DNA of 64,000 nucleotides. Origin: Persicaria tinctoria. Lineage: Eukaryota > Streptophyta > Magnoliopsida > Caryophyllales > Polygonaceae. A program made the translations under genes and the position numbers. Of this stretch, positions 1 to 10,612 are shown in pieces. Location: the NCBI GenBank assembly GCA_037127255.1, contig JBANSL010000012.1:40229115-40293114 (forward strand), read 5' to 3'. The notes under the pieces were generated by a model. The model had not been told where the DNA came from. It worked only from the letters and a program-made list of their open reading frames with translations, and did not search any database. Position 1 is the first letter of the stretch. Each line of letters opens with the position of its first letter.

Positions 1-679
1 GAAGTCGTATTTGGCAAGGAAGTCTTGCCAACGAGCTTGCTTTGGACTCAGCTTTTTCTGCCCCCTGAAAATAGCTAGTCGCCACATTGTCGGTGAAGAT
101 CACGAACTTTAACCCAAGCAAATAATGCCTTCAGGTCCTAAGGCAATGAACCACAGCGGTCATTTCCTTCTCTTGAACCGTGTAACGCCGCTCGGCGTCG
201 TTCAACTTTCGACTCTCGAATGCAATGGGATGTCTATCCTGCATCAAAACACCACCAATTGCAAAATCGGAAGCATCAGTATGGATCTCAAAGTATTTGG
301 TGAAGTCAGGCAACACCAAGAACGACTCGCTTATCACAGCAGCTTTCAAGGCCTCGAACGCAGCTTGGCACTTGTCCGACCATAGCCATGCATTTGCCTT
401 CTTCAAAAGATCCATCAAGGGAGCCGCTCTGGCTGAATAGCCCTTTATGAACCTCCGATAATAGTTCACAAGGCCAAGGAAAGATCTCAGCTCCGACACT
501 TTAGTCGGCGTTTTCCACTCTTCGATTGCACGAACCTTTGCAAGGTCCATGCTAAGCCGTCCTCGACGGATTATGTGCCCAAGGAAGTGGACTTGCTCCT
601 GAGCAAATGAGCATTTCTCCTCTTTGACAAAGAGTTGGTTGTCTCGGAGAACCTTGAACGCAACCTTCAAGTGTTCCAC
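1..679 (-). pseudogene. gypsy pol: RT connection and RNase H
   Basis: The 131-679 reading frame contains [14 protein letters not shown] and [13 protein letters not shown], the usual RT connection of gypsy pol, then the RNase H start [18 protein letters not shown] and the [12 protein letters not shown] segment. It ends in a TGA directly after VVHCLRT where the family normally has Trp, suggesting a TGG to TGA change. RNase H continues to the window edge (HYLLG..FTDNVATSYF) but shifts frame near position 60. It would have degraded RNA in RNA/DNA hybrids during reverse transcription. The relic status is directly visible. Confidence 0.92.
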
Positions 680-685
680 ATGATT

Positions 686-1543
686 CTAAAGTGAATTACT
701 AAAGACCACAATGCCATCTAGATAAACCACAATAAATTTATCTAAGTATGGATGAAAGAGCTGGTTCATCAAAGTACAAAAAGTTGCTGGAGCGTTCGTG
801 AGGCCAAAGGGCATGACCATCCACTCGAACGCTCCATACCTGGTGACGCAAGTCGTCTTGGGCTCATCCCCGTCGGCGATGCGTACCTGATGGTACCCGG
901 ACCTTAAGTCCATTTTCGTGAACCATTGAGCTTGTCCCAGCTTGTCAAACAAGTCGTCGATCAAAGGAATCGGATACTTGTTTTTGACGATGATCTTGTT
1001 TAGAGCACGGTAGTCGATGCAGAGCCGCATAGACCCATCACCCTTGCGCTGAAACAAAACAGGTGCCCCATAAGGCGCCTTCGAGGGCCGGATGCTGCCG
1101 GCGCTCAACAACTCATCTAGTTGCTTTCTAAGCTCCTCGAGCTCCGGATGGGCCATACGATAAGGAGCCTTGGTAGGTGGTATGGACCCCGGATCCAGCT
1201 CAATGCGATGATCAATTGCCCGTCGAGGTGGGAGCTCATACGACAATTTGGGTGGCATGACATCGACGTTCTCCTCGAGAACTCGAGCAATCATCGGAGG
1301 GACCTCAGCTTGACCACCATATTCACTCGAGCTCATGGTGGCGATGAAGGTCGAATCCCCCTTCTTGAATCGTTTCGCTAGTTGCATGGCGGAAAGCGTT
1401 GGAGCCTTGACGCTCCTCTGCTTGGTGGGCACCATGCAAGGTGATTTCGACTCCAAGACATAAATGGAGTCCAAGTGTGGCATAGGAACAAGCTTTGATG
1501 TCTTCATTCCTTCTAACCCAAGGACGATGGCGAAATCATCCAT
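686..1543 (-). pseudogene. gypsy pol: reverse transcriptase
   Basis: The frame carries the RT core in order: [73 protein letters not shown] and [12 protein letters not shown]. The catalytic box is YLDGIVVFS where the family has Y-V-D-D, so the second catalytic Asp is Gly. A TAG follows NSL and separates this frame from the RT connection. Loss of the second Asp means this copy cannot encode active RT. It is preceded by the protease frame and followed by RNase H, as expected. Confidence 0.94.
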
Positions 1544-1567
1544 AGGAGAAACGGAGAAGTCGAGCTT

Positions 1568-2188
1568 TCAGGACCAAGCTCCGACTTGCACGGAGACGCC
1601 TCGAGCAACCTGCGAGACGGCCTTGGTGTCGCAGTTCACGGTCTTCACAAGACCACCACCCTTCTCAAGGGCGACGCCTAGCCTCCGGGCTTCATCAAGT
1701 CGGATAAAGTTGTGAGTTGCCCCGATGTCCACCAAAACTTCGGTTAGACGCCCATTGACCTTGATCTGCATGAACATAAGGCCGGATTTATGGGAGCTCA
1801 CCTTTGGAACCTCCTTTTGGACTGCGGCTAGCAATTGCAAGCACCCAAGGTGTCCGGAATCATCCTCCGAACTAGCCTCTGTCTCGTCGGTGGAAGCTAT
1901 GGTCGCTAGCTTGCCAAATCTTGGACATTCACGCATCCGGTGAGGTCCTTTGCATATGAAGTAGCCGGTCACTGGAGCTTTGGCTTGCTTCTTCAGGTCG
2001 TAGCGTGGACGATCCGGTGCTTGCCCCTCTGGCCTTTTGTCGAGGGGCTTCGGTGGATATTTCTTGGGTGGGTTTCCGCCGCTGCGGTTCGGAGGATTTT
2101 CCTTCTTCTTTGGAGCATCTCCTCCCTTGAAATAGTGGGTCATTTTCTCGACATATAGAATTTCCTCGTCCACTAACTTAGCGCCCAT
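1568..2188 (-). pseudogene. gypsy gag end (zinc knuckle) and aspartic protease
   Basis: The N-terminal half is basic and proline-rich. It is followed by YFICKGPHRMRECP, a C-x2-C-x4-H-x4-C knuckle whose first Cys reads Tyr. About 110 residues later comes VLVDIGATHNFI, the retropepsin-like active-site segment, with DIG instead of DTG or DSG. Both changes look like single substitutions in a dead copy. The position between gag and RT fits the family order. Confidence 0.88.
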
Positions 2189-2209
2189 ACGTTGAAGCTC
2201 GGTGCGCGC

Positions 2210-3055
2210 TCAATTTTGCAGCCCATCCATGAAATAAAACAGGAGCTCTTCCTGGGACATATCGGGGATCTGCAACATAATTGAAGTAAAATCACGGATG
2301 TAATCACACACCGAACCTGAGTGCTTGAGCTCGCGAAGCCTCTTTCGAGCTTCGTAGACGACGTTGTCGGGGTAGAATTGCTTCTTCAGCTTAACTTTGA
2401 AGTTGTCCCATGTGTCGATGACGATGTCGCCTCTTTGGATCTCACTATGCTTGCGTCTCCACCAAAGCATGGCCATGTCGGTAAGATACATAGTCGCTAG
2501 GTGCACCTTTTCAGTGTCGATGGTGACCTTGACCGCATCAAAGTATCTTTCGAATTTCCATAAGAAGTTTTCCACCTCTTTGGCGTCCCGCACCCCACGG
2601 AACTCTTTCGGTTTCGGGGTCTCGATGCGAGGAGCGATGGCTATCACAAGACCTCCTTGAGGTGCGCCTAGCCCCGCTTAACGCGCCCTCTCCAAGTCGG
2701 CCTGGAGTTGAGTGAGTTGGGCCGTCAGTTTTCGGATGGTCCCTTCGAAGGTGTCCATGTGTTGGACCTCTTCTAGCGCCGCCCCATCAAGAGCACCACG
2801 GATCTGCTCCATTTTCTCGAAGGTGTGGGACTCTAGAGCGTTGATGTTGCTGCTGGTCGTCTCCACTTGGTTGCCCATGGTTTCGATGTAGTCGGCCAGC
2901 TCTAGTTGTTTCTCTTCGAGGATGGTCACCCGACGCTCGAGCGTAGAGAATGGCTCTCGCGACTCGTCACCGGGCCTGGACGACCCTCATTTGGTCTTCT
3001 TGCGCTCAACGGGACGTCCTCTCGGACCCTCGGTCTCTTCATGGATTTCAGCCAT
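2210..3055 (-). pseudogene. gypsy gag
   Basis: The proposed start is the ATG at 3055-3053, 29 bases downstream of the primer-binding site. The first 22 codons read MAEIHEETEG.. and end in a TGA at a KKTK stretch. The frame then continues as a coiled-coil-like segment (TLERRVTILEEKQLELADYI). After another break near 2660 comes a typical gypsy capsid: FRGVRDAKEVENFLWKFERY, WWRRKHSEI, LKKQFYPDNVVYEARKRL and LKHSGSVCDYIRDF. This is the retrotrans_gag family, which builds the cytoplasmic particle. Confidence 0.88.
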
Positions 3056-3083
3056 TTGAATGTCGATGGAAGCTTTCAACAAA

Positions 3084-3095
3084 GCTCTGATACCA
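3084..3095 (-). promoter_or_regulatory. primer-binding site, initiator Met-tRNA
   Basis: On the minus strand this reads TGGTATCAGAGC, complementary to the 3' end of plant initiator tRNA-Met. It lies 2 bases inside the LTR end at 3098, the standard position for minus-strand DNA priming, and fixes the LTR boundary. Confidence 0.93.
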
Positions 3096-3097
3096 CT

Positions 3098-3743
3098 TGT
3101 AACAACCTTAGCGACGTCTAAGGGCGTTCAGCCTTGGACTCAGATATTCGCCTCACAAACAACCGAATACAAGCAGCCTATCGATCCTTGTCTTCACAAG
3201 ACAAAGCGGAAGCTAATTTGGTTAAGTATGAAAGGCTGGAAGAAAGCTTAAGAGTTTTCCTAATTTTCCAACAACTTATATTCATGAAATGAAAGGAGTA
3301 TTTATAGTACAAAGGCTAAGGGAGGTAGCCTGAAAATATCTAGCAAAGCTTCCAAGAGAAGCTAACTAAAGACTTCTATGCTAAGAAAAGGAAATAAATA
3401 TCTTCCAAGACTTCTCAATGAAGCTATACAAATATCAGCTCTAAAGCTTCCAAAGGAAGTCACATAAATATCTACCATGTGGGGCCCCAAAAGACTTAAC
3501 AACTAAGGAAAGATATATAAATATCTAGCATGCTTAATGAGGAGGGTTTCCTTGCAAGTGGGTTGAGTTGCCCTAGTTGGCCGAGCTGCCCTAGAGGGCC
3601 AGATATCCGGATGGCCTTCACGCAGCCTTCAAGCGTCCTGCTCCACGAGCAGCGAGCTTGACTTCCGCTTGCTGCTAACTGGGCTCGCTAGCAGCGAGCC
3701 AAGACCTTCAGGAAGATCTTCGGAAAATTTGTGCTCCATGTCA
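3098..3743 (-). repeat. LTR of the gypsy element (646 bp)
   Basis: On the plus strand the block starts TGTAACAACC and ends ATGTCA, so it has TG..CA ends. It abuts the primer-binding site. On the coding (minus) strand a TATA-like CTATAAATACTCC lies at about 3299-3311, a plausible LTR promoter. The block 3249-3743 aligns closely with the two halves at 48413-48610 and 56105-56412, confirming a repeated LTR. The partner LTR is outside the window. Confidence 0.9.
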
Positions 3744-4023
3744 TCGGTAGGGATAGTGTAGGCCAGACGTGCAATCCCGAACAAAAATTTTGCCCCCCCC
3801 CCCCCCCTCTAAAAATTCATGTGACCGTCACTGCTTGTATGAGCTCAGTAGCAACCTCACTGTCAACATCCACAATCCTGCTTTCCAATAGATATAAGAT
3901 CCTCCATAGTCTCGTAACTCTCTACATTAACTATGAGTTTGACAAATTCCCCGCTCTAGACACCTTGACCCTTCCGCACATCAGCAGTTGCGGTGTGGTA
4001 TATATCGACTAAGTACCACATGC
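3744..4023. other. spacer with LINE scrap and poly(C) tract
   Basis: Bases 3742-3777 repeat bases 4150-4185 of the adjacent LINE with two mismatches. A run of 15 C follows at 3793-3807. The remainder shows no convincing gene. Confidence 0.6.
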
Positions 4024-4040
4024 AAAGTCTCGTCCTCCTT
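4024..4040. repeat. LINE target-site duplication, left copy
   Basis: The 17-base sequence aaagtctcgtcctcctt is repeated exactly at 5652-5668, on the other side of the LINE fragment. It sits directly next to the poly(T) that marks the 3' end of the minus-strand LINE. Confidence 0.93.
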
Positions 4041-5651
4041 TTTTTTTTGGAAGCAGATAAGGATTAGGAAACACGCCAACGACCCGACCTCTTTCCTAGC
4101 GCGTCCGAGCGGACGAGAACACGAAGTTCTGGATCACCAGTGAAGCTATCATCGGTAGGGATAATGTAGGCTAGACGTGCAATCCTGTCAGGCACATCAT
4201 TTGAATCCTTGAAAATATGACAAATAGCAACATGAGAGAAATAATATAAATCGACAGTCACATCAGCCATTAGCAGCTCGATCTCCCAGGGGCTAGACTA
4301 GTCCGCCCGCACAGCCTTTATGACGACCAAGCAGTCTCCTTCGATCAGAAGTTTATTAAAACCCATTGATTTGGCCTTGGAGACCCCCATTCTAAGGCCC
4401 ATAGCCTCGGCGAAAACAACGGAGCTATTATTACAGGGACCCGCCCCTAAGGACATCACATCTCCCAAATGATCTTGAATCACAAAGCTGAAGGTGCCGA
4501 CCCCCGACTAGTAGTAAGATCCATCAAAATTAAAATTTGTAGTAACCTGAAGGTGGTTTATTCCAAATCTCCAATCTGGAAGCCTGATAGTTCTTTTTAT
4601 TAGATCCTGCAGTGGTTGACCTTGTCTTTTTGTTAGGATGCTTGAAATTCGCCGTCCCAGAGTCATCAATTCTCGCATTCCAAGCTTGGTACGTCGAATT
4701 GCATAACACAACTATAGCCTGAACAGAGGCGGTGTTTATATGTTGAAAAGCTATTTGGTTGCGAAAATACCATATACCCCACCAAGCAAAAGCCAGATTA
4801 GTGAAGGGGTTGGTGCCTAGTTTGTTGTGAATATTGTTTAGCAACTGATTGGGCTTTATGTCTGAGTCGACATCATCATCTGAGGGTTGGCTTATATTGA
4901 GCGTTTTGGTCAAGGAGACCGTCATGGGGCATTGAACTAGAATATGACTAGTAGATTCAATAGTACATCCACAGAAAATACACCCTGAAGGTTCCGAAAC
5001 ATGAGACCGTCGCAGTCTATCAGTGGTCGGTAGACCATCACGAGCAATCTTCCAAAGGAAATGCCTTATTTTATATGGGATGGGCAGTTTCCATATCTAG
5101 TTACAACCGAAATTTTGGTCGCCCCCGTGATTTGGGGTAATCTTTGTCGCTGAGGCCGTGGAGAACCAGCCATCTTTGCTAGATCCCCAGAAAAGTCCGT
5201 CAGAGAAATAATTATGTGGAAGGTGAGCCATTGAGATTTTGGATATGATATCCATGGTAAGTAGGCCTCGTAAGTCCGTTTGAAGTTTGGGAATGTTCCA
5301 AGTATTATTGTCGTTAATAAATCAGGCGACCGACCGACCCGCTATCTTATCCGGGATCGGTTGAGTAGACATGTTCATGAGCGGTTTTTGGTTGACTCAA
5401 TTGTCAGTCAAGAACTTAACGGTTTTTCCATCACCGATTGACCAACGAAGACCCAATTTGAAGAGATTTGTAAGAGAGTTTAGTTTAGCCCAATGCCAAG
5501 AGGTATTTCCCCTGTGTTTGTAATGAAGGAGTGGTACCCCTTTTAGATATTTGTCTGTTATCACTTTAGCCCAGATATTATCTGGTTCTGCGATTAATTA
5601 GTTTCCATAATAATTTCAATTGTAATGTTATATTCATCGTTTCCGCCTTGT
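4041..5651 (-). mobile_element. 5'-truncated L1-type LINE, 3' part of ORF2
   Basis: On the minus strand the conceptual protein shows the zinc-binding RT tail (WKLPIPYKIRHFLWKIARDG, LPTTDRLRRSHVSEPSGC, CGCTIESTSHILVQCP). It is followed by an RNase H-like C-terminus (SSVVFAEAMGLRMGVSKAKS, LLIEGDCLVVIKAV, NDVPDRIARLA). This RT, zf-RVT, RNase H order is typical of plant L1-clade LINEs. Poly(A) is seen as T8 at 4041-4048. The 17-bp string aaagtctcgtcctcctt flanks both ends (4024-4040 and 5652-5668) as a perfect target duplication. Several stops show it is dead. Confidence 0.93.
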
Positions 5652-5668
5652 AAAGTCTCGTCCTCCTT
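5652..5668. repeat. LINE target-site duplication, right copy
   Basis: Exact copy of 4024-4040. It marks the 5'-truncation point of the LINE inserted between them. Confidence 0.93.
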
Positions 5669-6049
5669 ACACATTGAGTAGCCTAGTGTATATTTTATTT
5701 CATTTATTATTTTGATAATTTCATTCAAAAGATTAAATTACTATTATGATTCAAATCTTCATATTATTATTGAAACAATTTATTATATTATTTTCCATAT
5801 TATAATTCACTCATTTGTAACAATATATTATTTGTAAAAACTAGTTTATTTTAATTTCATATATTATATTTTCTAAATTATATTATACTTTTCTTTATTA
5901 TAGAGTTATTTGTAAACATTATATTATTTGTAATCTAGTTTTTGTAAAATCTAGTTTATCTTCTTTTCCTATATTATATTGGTTTAATTTGAGTTTGTCC
6001 ATATTCATGAATTATTTACTCTTAACCAAAAAATCTAATTTACTCTAAC
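5669..6049. other. AT-rich spacer, no gene seen
   Basis: Very AT-rich sequence with repeated ttatattatttgta-like phrases. No long open frame and no recognised element terminus. Confidence 0.6.
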
Positions 6050-6984
6050 AATCTATCTTCAATGTCTTTCAGTTGATGGAAGATGTTACCAAATGTTGTT
6101 TTGTTCCATTATTTAGTTAGTCTTTTAAGTAGTTGGGTTTTTTAGTCACTTGGAACATATGTGACCCGACATAAGACGAGCGCCATGCTCGGGAAACAAT
6201 GTCCCGATAATCTTTTCTGTGGAGCCATATTTTCTTAAATTTAAAGGGTCTAGCTTTTTTTGCTCACGTTTGTTTTGATTTCGATAGAGATTGGGCAGTG
6301 GTATGAGAATGAGAATGCATAGTTCCTGGTAGCCAATTGCGGGTACCATTGTAGGACTTAGTCTTGCACTAGAGTCCTATCTAGTTTTTCATAGATGTTG
6401 TTGATGTCCGATCTGTTTTTTCTCCAAGTGAAACCATTTCCAAGAGTTGAGATATCAAGCAGATGGCAATGGTCTTTAAAGGATAATAGTCTCTGAAATA
6501 TGTTCATGTTAGGGGGTACACCACCCATTTTTTCAGAAGGACATTGAATCTCATTTAGGTCCCCTACCACAATAGTAAGAATGTCAATCCCTTGAATATG
6601 GTCTTGCAGCATGGACCAGAATATGGGTTTCTCACCCTCTTGTGCAAACGCGTAAACAAGGCAACAAGCCAAAACAGATCCGTTATTTTTGTCTTCTATT
6701 TTCATCTTAACGAATCGGTCGTCCGCTATCAGAATTGAAACTTTCCCACTCAAAATTTGGTAGTCTTTACATAGAATGCAGATCCCTCCCGATTTACCCC
6801 TCGTCGAAACCTAGAAAATCGAATCAAACCCCGCTTTTTTCCACACAACCTCATAAGATTGCGATTTAGTTTTTGTTTCCATTAGAGTCATAATTTTTTC
6901 GTTTTCTATTTTACAGAAAGTTTCGATCTCACTCCATAGGGTTTTTTTCCCTATCCCACAATAGTTCCACGTACAGATTTTCAT
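6050..6984 (-). pseudogene. LINE ORF2 N-terminus: endonuclease domain
   Basis: The minus strand starts at ATG 6984 with MKICTWNYCGIGKKTLWSEI, the usual opening of plant LINE ORF2 endonuclease (exo_endo_phos family). It continues with LMETKTKSQ, a TAG near 6812, STRGKSGGICILC, then TIVVGDLNEIQ (GDFN-type motif), LDISTLGNGFTWRKN and YEKLDRTL. A frameshift near 6350 leads into RPFKFKKIWLHRKDYRDIV, the linker that normally precedes RT. RT itself is absent here. The domain would nick target DNA for priming. This is a separate fragment from the LINE at 4041-5651, which has its own target duplication. Confidence 0.88.
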
Positions 6985-6999
6985 CTTGGCTTAGTTTGA

Positions 7000-7617
7000 T
7001 ATGAATTTGTCACTTTATTGTTTCCGCTATCTTGATTTTGTTGTTCGACTTTGCTATTATCATCCCTAGATGACTTAATTTTCCCCATTTTATACGTTTG
7101 GTCAAATGTGGTCATTTTCTCACTTCTTTCTCGTGCTACATGCTAAATTAAGACACATATAGTGTGTTACCTTTGGCTTTCTGTGATTGATACCTTCGTT
7201 GTTTTAGATTTTCGTTTGTTTAAAGTGGTGTTGAGTGGGTTCATATGGGATCGAAGATTTGTTGTAAGTGTTCGTGTACTCAATGGAACCACCGGGTTCA
7301 TTCATCCACTCAATGATGCAAACAAACATACTAGAGTAAATCAAGGTTAAGGTCGGCTGCATGAAGGACGTGATTATGCATGACTAGCTTGTGTCCGTAC
7401 ATGCTATTAAGATCAACATAGCTCAGCAGCTCAACTAAGTGAGTCCTCATTGTGTTGCATCATAGGGGATCACTACACTTGTGTATAAATAGCATTTCTG
7501 TTACACAGTTTGGACTAAGAAATCAGTTGCAATTCATCAGTTGTTTGCTTCCTCTCTAAGCTCTCAATTTCTCCTTTTCTTTTGATTCATCATGGATCTC
7601 GATTTCATAGTTTAACA
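7000..7617 (+). repeat. upstream spacer and putative copia 5' LTR
   Basis: A TATA-like TATAAAT occurs at 7484-7490, and the segment ends ..TTTAACA immediately before a copia primer-binding site, so its right part is best read as the 5' LTR. The LTR start is not resolved because no matching 3' LTR was found after 10612. The start is probably between about 7160 and 7440. Confidence 0.55.
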
Positions 7618-7627
7618 TGGTATCAGG
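7618..7627 (+). promoter_or_regulatory. copia primer-binding site, Met-tRNA
   Basis: TGGTATCAGG follows an LTR-like CA end directly, the usual start of tRNA-Met complementarity in plant copia elements. The gag start lies 78 bases downstream. Confidence 0.8.
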
Positions 7628-7704
7628 CTTTACGAAATCGATCCTTGCTAATTCGTAGCTTCCGCATTCAATTCTGTCGTCGATCGGTTGTGTTTGTTGC
7701 TTCC

Positions 7705-8306
7705 ATGGCTAACGAACAAGTTGTTGTTGATTCCGGCATGGATGAGCCGTCTCTACACCATTCCGATCGTTCTAATTTCGTTTTGTCAACTCGCTTACTC
7801 GCTGATGGCAATTACAGCCATTGGAAGCGATCTTATGAAGTTTCTCTCTTCGCTAAGAACAAATTAGGCTTCGTTACTGGTTCGTGTCAACGACCTGCTT
7901 CTGGTCCTACCATAGCACAGTGGGATTGCTGCAATCACATGGTGATCGCTTGGTTATTTCACTCCATCGACAAAGATATTGCCGAATATGTGCTCTATTG
8001 CAGAACAGCGAAGCAAGTTTGGGACGAGCTTTTGGATCTCGCTTTTGCAAATCTAGCCGTACCAGGTTGTTCCAGGTTCAGAAAGAATCCGCTTTCATTT
8101 CTCAAGAAAACTTGTCAATTACTGCTTATTTTACCAAACGCAAGAAGATGGTGCCACCACCGTCTCTAGACGAAGTTTACAAATTCCTTCTTCAAGAAGA
8201 AGACCAGAGAAGTGTCTCAAGTGGATCTTCACAATCAAATACCAACATCTCTATGGCTTTTGCTTCTCAGTCCAAGTCTTCAACACCTAATGGGACCAAA
8301 TCTTAG
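7705..8306 (+). pseudogene. copia gag, frameshifted
   Basis: The ATG at 7705 opens MANEQVVVDSGMDEPS and runs into the copia gag domain (YSHWKRSYEVSLFAKNKLGF, WLFHSIDKDIAEYVLY, AKQVWDELLD). The frame shifts near 8040 into DRFCKSS..LFQVQKE..TAYFTKRKKM and then meets a TAG at 8304-8306. The normal product is the structural gag protein that packages element RNA. The shift and the stop make this copy defective. Downstream pol follows in the same orientation. Confidence 0.87.
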
Positions 8307-9545
8307 ACTCCTACTTCCAGCAACTCCAAGAAACCTCCTTCTTTCTGTGATCACTGCAAGGTTTCAAGTCACTCCATGGATCGATGTTGGAAGATCCATG
8401 AATATCCACCTGGATATCAACCCCCTGCGAAGATAGTGTGTGATCACTACAAGTACACTGGTCACTCCATTGATAGATGCTGGAAGCTTATTGGATATTC
8501 ACAGGGGAAAGGTCATTCGTCGTCATCTTCTTCAACACCTGCACCTGCACCTGCACCTGCTCCTTCTACTTCCTTGACACAGGCTCAGTATGACAAACTC
8601 ATTTTTCTTCTCAACGGGTCAGACATTGATCAATCAAAGGCGATGCTAGCAGGTACAAACACTTGTCTCTTCTCTTTTAGTCATAATGCAGTTTGGATCA
8701 TTGATAGTGGAGCGACTGACCATATCACTCCACATTTACATTCCTTTACCTCTCATAAACCTATTCATAAACCCTCTTTCATTACCATGCCTAATGGAAG
8801 ACAGTGCTCAATCTCTAACATTGGTACTGTCCCCTTACCTTCACAGATCACCCCCAAGAATGTGCTCCATGTTCTTGGTTTTCATTTCAATCTTATTTCT
8901 GTAAGAAAACTTGCTACAGATCTCAATTCTCACATTGTTTTCACTCTTGACAAATGCTTCATTCATGCCCCTTTGATGAAACAACCATTTCTCCTTGGCA
9001 ATGAGTGCAAAGGCCTTTATGTTGCAACCAAAGAACCTCAAGATATGCTGGTGACACAGAGACATGAAGCCTCTACTGTTACTTTTCCTTCTACTTTCAA
9101 TAATGCCAATGTGGCTTGTAAATCAACTTTGTTACATTGTAGGATGGGGCATATTCCCTTTGATTAATTGCATCATATAGATGCTTCTGTTTCTCCTTAA
9201 CACGATGTCATTTGTCAAATTTGTCATATGGACAAACAACATAGGCCTTCTTTTTCTTTGCATCATTTTAAATATGCCTATCCTTTTGATTTGGTGCATA
9301 TTGACACATGAGGACCTTATAAATACCACACTCATGATGGCTTTCGTTATTTTTTAACCATTGTTGATGATCATTCTCGCTGCACTTGGACCTATCTCAT
9401 GTCTCACAAAAGTAATGCTCTTTCCATTCTCAAAAACTTTGTTACCTTGATCAAAAATCAATTCCAGAAAACCATTAAAGCTTTCAGGTTCGACAATGCA
9501 ACAGAGTTTTGGGATTCTTCCACTCAAAACTTCTTCCATCTTGAG
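8307..9545 (+). pseudogene. copia zinc knuckles, protease, partial integrase
   Basis: Two knuckle-like modules follow each other: CDHCKVSSHSMDRC and CDHYKYTGHSIDRC, the second with Tyr for the second Cys. Then comes a PAPAPAPAP stretch, the protease site AVWIIDSGATDHITP, and the GAG-pre-integrase segment LLHCRMGHIPFD. After a TAA at 9165-9167 the zinc-binding integrase part (CQICHMDKQHRPSF) and the core start (DLVHIDT..FLTIVDDHSRCTW, FRFDNATEFWDSSTQNFF) can be read. The integrase stops abruptly at about 9540, where the sequence jumps into reverse transcriptase. The last catalytic Glu region is missing. Confidence 0.87.
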
Positions 9546-10612
9546 GGGATGGTTCTATAAGCTCACTGAAGCTCTCAGACAGATTGGGTTTGTACAGTCC
9601 CAAAGTGATAATTCCCTTTTCATTCGAAGGAGTGGTGATCATCAGATCCTCATTGCAATTTATGTGGATGATTTACTCATCACAGGTTCTGATCCATCAG
9701 AGATTTCTCAATTAAAAAGGTATCTTGATGATGTTTTTAGCATCAAAGACTTGGGTCTGTTGCATTATTTTCTTGGCTTGGAAGTGAGCTGTGTGTCGAA
9801 TGGCATAGCTTTATCACAGAAGAAGTTTAGCCAAGAGCTACTTCAAGATGCTCAGATGACTGATTGCTCTCCTACTTGCACTCCTCTTCCACAAAACTTG
9901 AAGCTTGCTTCAGACATTGGTGATTTGATTCCTGACCCTTTTGTTTACAGAAAGTTAGTAGGAAAGCTCAACTTCATTACACACACAAGACTTGATCTTT
10001 CATTTGTTGTTCAGTCCCTAAGTCAGCTCATGCAACATCCTAGAAGTTCTCATCTTCATGCATTGTTGCACACCATCAGATATGTTGCAGGTACATTGGA
10101 CAAGGGTACTGTTCTTCAAGGTCATGATAAACCTGTTGTGAAGGCATTCACAGATTCAGATTGGGCTTCATGTCCCTTTACTAGAAGATCTGTCACTGGA
10201 TTTGTAATCCTGCTTGGTGATTCTCCTATTTCATGGAAGTCTAAATAGCAGGGAGTTGTTTCCAGGAGTTCTTCCGAGGTTGAGTACAGAGCCATGGCAA
10301 CTACAACTTCAGAGGTTACATGGCTCATTCGTCTTCTTGAGGAAATTGGTGCTGATCCCATCAAGCCAGTTGAGCTTTTTTTGTGACAATAAGTCAGCAT
10401 TAGCTATTGCTCGCAACCCCATGTTTCATGAGAGAACGAAGCACATAGAAATCGACTTCCATTTTACTCGGCAAAAGGTTATGGATGAGTTAATTAAGCT
10501 TTGTTTCTTACCTAGTGAATCCCAAATGACTGATGTTTTTACAAAGCAACTAGCTTCTTCTCAGCAAAATGTTTTGCTTTCCAAACAGGGAATGTCTCCC
10601 TTCCCAGTTTGA
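9546..10612 (+). pseudogene. copia reverse transcriptase (C-terminal half) and RNase H
   Basis: The frame begins GWFYKLTEALRQIGFVQSQS, which is mid-RT, followed by the catalytic IAIYVDDLLITGSD, the SIKDLGLLHYFLGLEV box, SYL-type linker and RNase H (AFTDSDWASCPFTRRSVTG). A TAG at 10246-10248 and a shift in a T-run near 10380 interrupt RNase H, which continues CDNKSALAIARNPMFHERTK and ends at a TGA at 10610-10612 after MTDVFTKQL. The N-terminal half of RT is deleted. No polypurine tract or 3' LTR was recognised after the stop. Confidence 0.9.

Larger units (their letters stand above)
1..3743 (-). mobile_element. Ty3/gypsy LTR retrotransposon, 5' part, truncated by window edge
   Basis: The minus strand reads, in order, LTR (3743-3098), primer-binding site, gag, zinc knuckle and aspartic protease, reverse transcriptase and RNase H, then runs off the left edge. 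This is the gag-PR-RT-RH order of Ty3/gypsy elements. Several in-frame stops and at least one frameshift break the polyprotein, so the copy is not autonomous. The second LTR and the integrase must lie left of the window if they exist. A second, interrupted copy of the same LTR lies at 48413-56412. Confidence 0.95.
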
